Shown: positions 1 to 7,102 of the stretch, one piece after another
Position numbering within the stretch: the first letter of the stretch is position 1
How the letters are laid out: each line of letters begins with the position of its first letter
NCBI GenBank assembly: GCA_021205645.1
Contig: JAJPXE010000116.1
Location: 1-7,102, forward strand
Direction of reading: 5' to 3'
DNA from: Candidatus Gastranaerophilales bacterium
GTDB taxonomy: Bacteria > Cyanobacteriota > Vampirovibrionia > Gastranaerophilales > Gastranaerophilaceae
Length of the DNA stretch: 7,102 nt
Made by a program: the position numbers and the translations under genes
The notes under the pieces: model-generated
What the model was told of the DNA's origin: nothing
Database searches by the model: none
Seen by the model: the letters and a program-made list of their open reading frames with translations, nothing else

Positions 1-46
1 ATTTTATGCAGCGAATTCAGATTATCAGCACACAATGAGAAAATAA
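1..46 (+). CDS. 3' end of an unidentified upstream gene (partial)
   Basis: Frame 2 is open from the window edge and ends in TAA at 44-46, giving the tail FYAANSDYQHTMRK. I prefer this frame because its stop runs directly into the AAGGAG Shine-Dalgarno (45-50) of the next gene, leaving nine bases between stop and ATG, which is the usual layout of co-transcribed genes. The other two frames are also open for a while (stops at 36-38 and 61-63), so the choice is an inference from spacing. Fourteen residues are too few to name a family. The position ahead of a glycan-modifying gene suggests a gene of the same surface-polysaccharide operon. Confidence 0.4.
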   Translation, partial: FYAANSDYQHTMRK

Positions 47-55
47 GGAGCGGCA

Positions 56-2407
56 ATGGGTAATATAACAGAGATAAATCAATTGGAATGCAGCGGCTGC
101 GGAGCCTGTGCGAATATTTGTCCGAAAAAAGCAATAACAATGACCGAAAACGAGGAGGGATTTTTATATCCTGTCATTGATAAAGAAAAATGCATCAATT
201 GCGGATTATGTATATCTCATTGCGGATTGAATATAATCCGAAAAAAGACAACAGCCTCACCGGAGTGTTATGCTGTTATGGCATCTGATGAAATTCGCCG
301 GCTTAGCTCATCCGGCGGTATGTTCACACTTGCCGCAAATTATATCCTCAATAACGGCGGATATATCTGCGGTGCAGCATACGATGATGATTTCTCCGTT
401 GAACATATTATTGTTGATAATTATAACGATTTATCAAAATTAAGAGGTTCAAAATATTTTCAGAGCAATACAAATGATTGTTATTCAAGGGTTAAAAAGC
501 TGCTCAAAGAGGGGAAACAGGTGCTTTTTACGGGTTGTCCATGTCAGATTTCAGGACTGTATAACTATCTTGGCAGCGATTTTGAAAACTTAATAACAAT
601 GGAGCTGCTATGTCACGGAACACCCTCTTATAAGGTTTTTCGCAAATATTTAGACGAACATTTCAACATTGATGATATAAAAAGAATAGATTTTCGTGAC
701 AAATCCGTCAAATGGCGTTCGGATTATTTAACGATAGAGTTTAAAAACGGCGATATATTGAGAGAGAATATAGATACTAATTCTTACGAGAAAGGTTTTC
801 ACAGCGGTTTATTCAACCGTAAATCCTGTGCTCCGTGCCGGTTTGCCCGCCTGCCCCGTCAGGCGGACATCACAATTGCTGATTGGTGGGGGATTTTAAA
901 TGTTGATAAAGAACTTGATGATAATATGGGAACAAGTCTTGTTCTAATCAACAGCAAAAAAGGAAGTGATTTATTTAAAGATATCAGGAATAATACGCTC
1001 AAAACCAGGCAAATACCGTTAAAAAAAGCCAAAAATAGCGTTAATAAAACTATATACAAAACATTGAAACACCATAGCGGCAGAGAGTATTTTTTCAAAA
1101 ATCTGAATAATATCTGTTTTGATAAGAATGTTGAGATGAGTTTAAACTCAAAATATGACACCGGTATAATGGGATTATGGGCTGGTAACAATTACGGCTG
1201 TATTTTAACAGGTTATGCACTGTATAAAACAGTTCAAAATCTCGGGTATTCAACGGCTTTTATCGACCGGCGGCGGAAAAATAAACCGGTTGATATGACA
1301 ACAATGGTCAGAAGATTTTCAAAAAATGTTAATATCATATCTGTTGATAATTCTGAAACATACAAATTGAATGATTATTTTGAAACTTTTTTGTTAGGAA
1401 GCGACCAGCTATGGCGATATGACCTTACAATGTTATATGACAGGTTTTATATGCTGGATTTTGCATTGTCAAACAAGCGTAAAATATCTTATGCAACATC
1501 TTTCGGAAACGATTTTACATCCGGCGGAAATGAAGAAGAAATGCATGTTCTGTCATATTTGCTAAATAAATTCGATGCAATATCCGTAAGAGAAACCTAT
1601 GCGGTTGACATATTAAAGCATAAAACCGGAATATCAGCTGCACAGGTTTTAGACCCTGTTTTTGTCTGCGGGGCCGGGGTTTATAAAGAACTTATAGACA
1701 AATCCCGTATCGAAACCGGCAGCGGGTATATTTTTGCATACATTTTAGACCCGACAGATGAAAAGAATTCTGTTTTAGAACATGCAGCCCGAACACTTAA
1801 TAAAAAACTATATGTAACGACCGATGCGGAAGATAACTCTCGAAAACGTAAACTTATAACGGAAGGTGAGGTCTTAGGCGAAATTGATGTTGAAGATTGG
1901 CTGAAATATTATCAAAACTCTGATTATATTATCACAGATTCGTTTCATGGCAGTTGTTTTTCGATAATATTCAAAAAGCCGTTTGCAGCACTCGGCAACG
2001 TTGAACGAGGTATCAAGCGGTTTTACTCACTATTAGACGGGTTCAATTTGACATCACGGCTGTTTACATCATTAGAGGACTTAAAATCCAAAGATTTATT
2101 ACACAAAAATATTAACTATGACAGGGTTTATAAAATAATTGATGAACAGCGCAAAAAATCACTTGATTGGCTTAAACAATCACTTGAATTACCCTTAAAA
2201 AAGGGCTTAAACGATTATGATATTGTTCGGAAACTTATAGCTATATATTCAAAACCGGAGCGGTTTTATAAGTACAGGTATTATTTCAACAGGTTAATGT
2301 ATAAACTAACTTTTGGCAGATGCCACAAGTATTTTAAGTCTGAAATGAATTATTGGCATATTCGTTTGAGAGAGTATCGCAAATATCGAGGATTTTTGCA
2401 AATGTAG
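56..2407 (+). CDS. Fused FrhB/FdhB-like ferredoxin protein and polysaccharide pyruvyl transferase
   Basis: This 783-aa protein joins two modules normally seen as separate proteins. Residues 1-60 hold two 4Fe-4S ferredoxin motifs (Cys 12, 15, 18, 22 and Cys 46, 49, 52, 56). Residues about 65-350 match the coenzyme F420 hydrogenase/dehydrogenase beta-subunit (FrhB/FdhB) family: SSGG at 85-88, TGCPCQ with Cys161 and Cys163, CHGTPS at 186, and a CxxC at 258-261 followed by PRQADITIADWWG. Residues about 367-690 match the polysaccharide pyruvyl transferase (PPT, CsaB-like) family: the GNNYG-type opening, GSDQLW at 448-453, and DSFHG at 628-632. The last 90 residues are basic and tyrosine-rich and I assign them no domain. 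No signal peptide or clear membrane segment is visible, so a cytoplasmic or membrane-edge location is likely. The PPT family adds a pyruvyl ketal from phosphoenolpyruvate to a glycan sugar. The redox module's substrate is unknown; the F420 link is a family name only. The start is supported by AAGGAG five bases upstream. Followed by ugd, it fits a surface-glycan locus. Confidence 0.93.
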   Translation: MGNITEINQLECSGCGACANICPKKAITMTENEEGFLYPVIDKEKCINCGLCISHCGLNIIRKKTTASPECYAVMASDEIRRLSSSGGMFTLAANYILNNGGYICGAAYDDDFSVEHIIVDNYNDLSKLRGSKYFQSNTNDCYSRVKKLLKEGKQVLFTGCPCQISGLYNYLGSDFENLITMELLCHGTPSYKVFRKYLDEHFNIDDIKRIDFRDKSVKWRSDYLTIEFKNGDILRENIDTNSYEKGFHSGLFNRKSCAPCRFARLPRQADITIADWWGILNVDKELDDNMGTSLVLINSKKGSDLFKDIRNNTLKTRQIPLKKAKNSVNKTIYKTLKHHSGREYFFKNLNNICFDKNVEMSLNSKYDTGIMGLWAGNNYGCILTGYALYKTVQNLGYSTAFIDRRRKNKPVDMTTMVRRFSKNVNIISVDNSETYKLNDYFETFLLGSDQLWRYDLTMLYDRFYMLDFALSNKRKISYATSFGNDFTSGGNEEEMHVLSYLLNKFDAISVRETYAVDILKHKTGISAAQVLDPVFVCGAGVYKELIDKSRIETGSGYIFAYILDPTDEKNSVLEHAARTLNKKLYVTTDAEDNSRKRKLITEGEVLGEIDVEDWLKYYQNSDYIITDSFHGSCFSIIFKKPFAALGNVERGIKRFYSLLDGFNLTSRLFTSLEDLKSKDLLHKNINYDRVYKIIDEQRKKSLDWLKQSLELPLKKGLNDYDIVRKLIAIYSKPERFYKYRYYFNRLMYKLTFGRCHKYFKSEMNYWHIRLREYRKYRGFLQM

Positions 2408-2450
2408 GGGTAGAGGGGTAAATGTGGGGGTAAATGTATGGGGTAAATGC
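2407..2450 (+). repeat. G-rich tandem repeat, GGGGTAAATG type, with G-quadruplex pattern
   Basis: Three copies of GGGGTAAATG followed by T or C lie at 2415-2425, 2427-2437 and 2440-2450, a period of 12-13 bases. Together with GGGG at 2407-2410, whose first G is the last base of the stop codon, they place four G-runs of four or more on the + strand (2407-2410, 2415-2418, 2426-2430, 2440-2443) with loops of 4, 7 and 9 bases. That fits the classic G-quadruplex pattern. The run from 2427 to 2449 recurs exactly at 3861-3883 after the next gene. Whether it folds or acts on transcription is not shown. Confidence 0.8.
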
Positions 2451-2452
2451 AG

Positions 2453-2531
2453 CCCTCAGGTTAGGCACCTGCCCCGGGGGATAAATGAATGAAAAGCGGA
2501 AAGAGTAGAGGTTAAGGTTTAGCCCTGAGGG
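2453..2531. repeat. Inverted repeat and small hairpins upstream of ugd
   Basis: CCCTCAGG at 2453-2460 is the exact reverse complement of CCTGAGGG at 2524-2531, 63 bases apart. Between them lie a small hairpin (CAGGT 2457-2461 with ACCTG 2467-2471) and the palindrome CCCCGGGG (2472-2479). No T-run follows, so this is not a standard terminator, and I see no convincing promoter. The sequence AGCCCT also opens the hairpin module before gyrB (3963-3968), so this may be a decayed relative of that module. Confidence 0.4.
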
Positions 2532-2548
2532 GTGAAGAAAGGCAAAAG

Positions 2549-3859
2549 ATGAAAATAACGGTAATAGGAACGGGATACGTAGGTCTGGTGGCAGGCACCT
2601 GCCTTGCAGATATGGGAAACGATGTTATCTGCACTGATAATAACAGAGAAAAAATCAAACAACTGAAAAATGCAATTGTTCCGATATATGAACCGGGACT
2701 GGAAGAACTCATTAAAGTAAACTGCAGCGAAAAACGACTCAATTTTACAACTGATATCAATAGTGCCGTAAAACAATCAGATGTCTGTTTTATCGCAGTA
2801 GGCACACCTCAATCAGAGGACGGCTCATGTAATCTTAAATATGTGTTTGATGCAGCAAAATCAATAGCAAAAGCTATGAACGGATATAAGGTTATTGTCG
2901 ATAAATCAACCGTTCCGGTCGGAACAGCAGAAAAAATCAGCAGAATGATTAAAAATATAACCGAACACCCGTTTGATGTCGTCTCAAATCCGGAGTTTTT
3001 GAAACAGGGCAATGCCGTTGATGACTTCCTCTCTCCGGACAGAGTGATTATCGGCTCAAACTCAGACAGAGCAACAGCCGTAATGCAGGAGATTTATTCT
3101 CCGTTTTTGCGAACAGCTAACAGGATTGTGTTAATGGATGTCAAATCAGCCGAAATGACCAAATATACAGCAAACTCGTTTCTTGCGGCAAAAATCTCGT
3201 TTATGAACGAAATCTCAAATATATGCGAGAAAGTCGGGGCTGATGCCGAAATGGTAAGAATAGGAATATCAACCGATACAAGAATAGGCAGCAAATTTTT
3301 GTTCCCCGGAATAGGCTACGGCGGAAGCTGTTTCCCGAAAGATGTCAGTGCTTTGATATCAATAGCACAGGAAAACGGAGCGGATAATTCTATCCTGAAA
3401 GCCGTTCATCAAACAAATAAGAGCCAGAGAACCATATTCTTGAACAAAATCCTTGACTATTATCAAGGAAACATATCAGATAAAACATTCGGTATCTGGG
3501 GTTTGTCGTTTAAGCCAAAAACGAATGATATGCGTGAAGCACCATCAATCACAGTGATAGAAGAATTACTCAAACGGGGTGCAAAAGTGAAAGCATACGA
3601 CCCGAAAGCAATGGACAGCGCAAGAGAAATCTTTGGCAGCAAAATAGAATATGCTAGCAACTCCTATGAGGCAATAAACGGAGCGGATGCACTAATTCTT
3701 CTGACGGAATGGAACGAGTTTCGACGCCCCGACATGGACAGAGTTAAATCACTTTTGAATTCACCCGTCATCTTTGACGGACGTAACCAGTATAGTGCTG
3801 AGCGAACAGCACAATACGGATTTAAATACTTCTGTATCGGCAGAGGAAAAAAGGAGTAA
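2549..3859 (+). CDS. ugd: UDP-glucose 6-dehydrogenase
   Basis: This 436-aa enzyme oxidises UDP-glucose to UDP-glucuronate with two NAD+ in the cytoplasm, supplying uronic acid for capsule, exopolysaccharide or cell-wall glycans. The N-terminal Rossmann domain shows GTGYVG at 7-12. STVPVGT and NPEFLKQGNAVDDF follow in the expected order. The catalytic set is complete: Lys205 and Asn209 in AEMTKYTANSF, Cys261 in GYGGSCFPKD, and Asp265. The C-terminal UDP-binding domain begins near 315 with GLSFKPKTNDMREAPS and includes DGRN at 410-413. Length is normal for the family. AGAAAGG six bases before the ATG is a usable Shine-Dalgarno. It follows the fused pyruvyl transferase gene on the same strand after a repeat-bearing 141-bp gap, so co-transcription is plausible but not certain. 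The name ugd is general; tuaD or ywqF-type names would apply to close homologues. Confidence 0.97.
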   Translation: MKITVIGTGYVGLVAGTCLADMGNDVICTDNNREKIKQLKNAIVPIYEPGLEELIKVNCSEKRLNFTTDINSAVKQSDVCFIAVGTPQSEDGSCNLKYVFDAAKSIAKAMNGYKVIVDKSTVPVGTAEKISRMIKNITEHPFDVVSNPEFLKQGNAVDDFLSPDRVIIGSNSDRATAVMQEIYSPFLRTANRIVLMDVKSAEMTKYTANSFLAAKISFMNEISNICEKVGADAEMVRIGISTDTRIGSKFLFPGIGYGGSCFPKDVSALISIAQENGADNSILKAVHQTNKSQRTIFLNKILDYYQGNISDKTFGIWGLSFKPKTNDMREAPSITVIEELLKRGAKVKAYDPKAMDSAREIFGSKIEYASNSYEAINGADALILLTEWNEFRRPDMDRVKSLLNSPVIFDGRNQYSAERTAQYGFKYFCIGRGKKE

Positions 3860-3860
3860 A

Positions 3861-3884
3861 GGGGTAAATGTATGGGGTAAATGT
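3861..3884 (+). repeat. Second copy of the GGGGTAAATG double repeat
   Basis: GGGGTAAATGT occurs at 3861-3871 and again at 3874-3884, starting two bases after the ugd stop. Positions 3861-3883 match 2427-2449 base for base, and both copies sit just behind a + strand stop codon. Only two G-runs are present here, so this copy alone does not meet the quadruplex pattern. Confidence 0.85.
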
Positions 3885-3897
3885 GTGAAAAAGAAAA

Positions 3898-4124
3898 GTG
3901 ATAACCGTGCAAATTCCGGAATATAATCCATTTACCCTTGCGGGTTAAGTGATGTCCCCGTTAGCCCTCTCTGGACGGAGAGGGTAGAAAATCGACTTTT
4001 TGCATTGCCAAAAGTCAGATTTTCGGGTGAGGTGATATCCGTGCGGATTTTAGAATAGAATACATTTACCCCCGTGGTGAGGTGATATCTGTGCAAGTTT
4101 CGGAATATAATTCATTTACTCCCC
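3898..4124 (+). repeat. Degenerate tandem array of an approximately 50-bp unit
   Basis: Units begin with GTGATA at 3898, 4032 and 4082. In each, CATTTAC lies exactly 31 bases further on (3929, 4063, 4113). By eye the unit at 3898 matches that at 4082 at 33 of 39 positions, and the units at 4032 and 4082 match at 33 of 42. A fourth unit starts as GTGATG at 3949, 51 bases after the first, but diverges after about 12 bases into the hairpin module. The CATTTACCCC end is the reverse complement of GGGGTAAATG, so the array carries the shared motif in the opposite orientation. Two units contain TATAAT (3922-3927, 4106-4111) and the third has TAGAAT. The whole unit is repeated, with no unique spacers, so this is not a CRISPR array. 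Confidence 0.75.
3961..4030. repeat. Two-hairpin module inside the repeat array
   Basis: The first hairpin pairs CCCTCTC (3965-3971) with GAGAGGG (3978-3984) around a six-base loop. The second pairs AAAATC plus GACTTTT (3988-4000) with AAAAGTC (4010-4016) and GATTTT (4018-4023), with one bulged base at 4017 and a nine-base loop. The module lies where the fourth approximately 50-bp unit should continue, so it looks inserted. The second hairpin has A and T runs at its base and could act weakly as a terminator in both directions, but its stem is AT-rich. Confidence 0.6.
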
Positions 4125-4140
4125 GCCGCATATCAACTTT

Positions 4141-4199
4141 GGAATTTTTCCGCAAACTCAAATGGAAATTTTTAAATTTTTCGTAAACTCAAATGTAAA
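4141..4199 (+). repeat. 31-bp-period direct repeat upstream of the gyrB promoter
   Basis: AAACTCAAATG occurs at 4154-4164 and 4185-4195, each preceded by a T-run and a CG-containing step and followed by an A-rich stretch. The period of 31 bases is close to three helical turns, so two proteins bound here would face the same side. The second copy ends just upstream of the gyrB promoter. This placement suits an operator or an AT-rich upstream activating element; the sequence does not tell which. Confidence 0.55.
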
Positions 4200-4202
4200 A
4201 TA

Positions 4203-4234
4203 TTGTGCTTGTATAGCTATGTTTGTGTTATAAT
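4203..4234 (+). promoter_or_regulatory. Probable gyrB promoter, extended -10 type
   Basis: A perfect -10 box TATAAT is at 4229-4234, preceded by TG at 4226-4227 with one base between, which makes an extended -10. There is no good -35: TTGTGC at 4203-4208 would need a 20-base spacer, and the hexamer at 17-base spacing is TGCTTG. Transcription would start near 4241, giving a leader of about 30 bases. A weak -35 with a strong -10 occurs at some supercoiling-sensitive gyrase promoters. Confidence 0.65.
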
Positions 4235-4269
4235 AACTAAAAGAGCGGAATAGATTTGAGGAGAAATAA

Positions 4270-6708
<2,439 letters not shown>

Positions 6709-6712
6709 TATG

Positions 6713-6741
6713 CCGGTATGCTGTTGTAGGTATGATACCGG
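6713..6741. terminator. Hairpin in the convergent gap, possible weak terminator
   Basis: CCGGTAT (6713-6719) pairs perfectly with ATACCGG (6735-6741) around a 15-base loop, starting four bases after the gyrB stop. GGTAT at 6729-6733 could instead pair with ATACC at 6735-6739. It lies between convergent genes, where a two-way terminator is expected, but no T-run follows on either strand, so intrinsic termination is doubtful. The rest of the 105-bp gap shows nothing I can name. Confidence 0.3.
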
Positions 6742-6813
6742 TCGGGGGTTCTCTGCCTGCATTGGGGTAAACAATTCAAGAAAACAAATCCAAATCCCGC
6801 GGAATGAAATAAC

Positions 6814-7102
6814 CTAACGAATAACCTGTGCTATACCTTTGTGAACAGGTTTATATAATGTTTTATCCAGATGAAAATGCTTGACTGTGTCAGATAAATT
6901 TTGTGAATATTGATAGTAATTTTGCAGATATACATTTTTATTGGCAATATTTGCAACAATAGTTCCGTCTTTCGGGTGAGTAAGTATCTGTTCCATATTA
7001 TTTGTTTTTGAGATATTTTCCGTAATTGTTTTATGCGAACAATTGCCTGCCCCGATAATTAATCCGGCTGAGATTATACCTGCTTTAATAAAAGATGTAG
7101 AG
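6814..7102 (-). CDS. Small exported or membrane-anchored protein of unknown function (5' end cut off)
   Basis: The minus-strand frame is open from the window edge (first whole codon at 7101-7099) to TAG at 6814-6816, giving 95 visible residues. A Met at 6996-6994 exists but is probably internal, because the upstream in-frame sequence reads as a typical export signal: Lys, then the hydrophobic run AGIISAGLIIGAG, then NCSHK. The true start would lie beyond the window. The Cys after GAGN resembles a lipobox, but Asn at -1 is unusual, so a cleaved signal peptide or a plain membrane anchor are alternatives. The remaining roughly 75 residues are polar, rich in Asn, Lys, His and Tyr, with no motif I recognise. 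The gene is convergent with gyrB and probably unrelated to it. Confidence 0.6.
   Translation of the reverse strand, partial: STSFIKAGIISAGLIIGAGNCSHKTITENISKTNNMEQILTHPKDGTIVANIANKNVYLQNYYQYSQNLSDTVKHFHLDKTLYKPVHKGIAQVIR

Larger units (their letters stand above)
3860..4269. other. 410-bp non-coding region between ugd and gyrB, built of repeats
   Basis: No convincing coding frame is present. From left to right it holds two GGGGTAAATG units, a degenerate array of approximately 50-bp units interrupted by a hairpin module, a 31-bp-period direct repeat, and the gyrB promoter. The edges are roughly inverted: GGAGTAAA at 3853-3860 (overlapping the ugd stop) is the reverse complement of TTTACTCC at 4116-4123, so 3853-4123 looks like a compact element with imperfect terminal inverted repeats. 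No transposase is present, so any mobility would have to be supplied from elsewhere. Confidence 0.6.

Noticed and set aside
859..1191. 110-codon minus-strand frame opposite the fused gene
   Set aside because: Hydrophobic composition comes from the antisense of a lysine- and asparagine-rich coding region; the + strand frame carries clear family motifs.
2485..2508. Tiny frame ATG to TAG (MNEKRKE) before ugd
   Set aside because: Seven codons with no proper Shine-Dalgarno; no evidence that it is translated.
2591..2601. AGGCACCTGCC shared between the gap (2463-2473) and the start of ugd
   Set aside because: The second copy is coding sequence (residues A-G-T-C of the Rossmann fold), and an 11-base match is expected by chance in a window of this size.
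3881..3901. Tiny frame MCEKEK after ugd
   Set aside because: It arises from the GGGGTAAATG repeat and is too short to support.
3898..4124. Possible CRISPR array
   Set aside because: Whole approximately 50-bp units are repeated with mismatches throughout; there are no constant repeats separated by unique spacers and no cas genes.

Overview
The window is AT-rich bacterial DNA. It holds three complete genes on the + strand, the cut end of a probable fourth gene at the left edge, and the 3' part of a minus-strand gene at the right edge. Intergenic gaps carry clear repeat structure. The source is probably an anaerobic or gut-type bacterium. GyrB (812 aa) carries the long TOPRIM-region insertion seen in E. 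coli-type enzymes and absent from short Firmicutes-type GyrB. The first gene uses ferredoxin-type Fe-S chemistry typical of anaerobes. I cannot assign a phylum from the sequence alone.

Region 1-3860 looks like the end of a surface-glycan (capsule, exopolysaccharide or O-antigen-like) locus. A tail of an unidentified gene ends at 46, and its stop codon touches the Shine-Dalgarno of the next gene. The next gene (56-2407) encodes one polypeptide that joins an FrhB/FdhB-like ferredoxin-containing module to a polysaccharide pyruvyl transferase module. A 141-bp gap follows, with a G-rich tandem repeat that fits a G-quadruplex pattern. Then comes UDP-glucose 6-dehydrogenase (2549-3859), which makes UDP-glucuronate for glycan assembly. 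Together these fit production of a polymer containing uronic acid and possibly pyruvyl-ketal groups.

Region 3860-4269 is a 410-bp non-coding stretch. It has a second copy of the G4-TAAATG repeat and three copies (plus a broken fourth) of an approximately 50-bp unit whose ends carry the same motif in inverted orientation. A hairpin module interrupts one unit. A 31-bp-period direct repeat and an extended -10 promoter lie just before gyrB. This stretch separates the glycan genes from housekeeping DNA.

Region 4270-6708 is gyrB, intact and with all expected motifs. It is not followed by gyrA on the same strand. After a 105-bp convergent gap, a minus-strand reading frame (6814 to beyond 7102) encodes the C-terminal part of a small exported or membrane-anchored protein of unknown function.

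I found no RNA genes, CRISPR array, transposase or integrase. The most unusual items are the fused first gene and the repeat family shared in opposite orientations by the two gaps flanking ugd.
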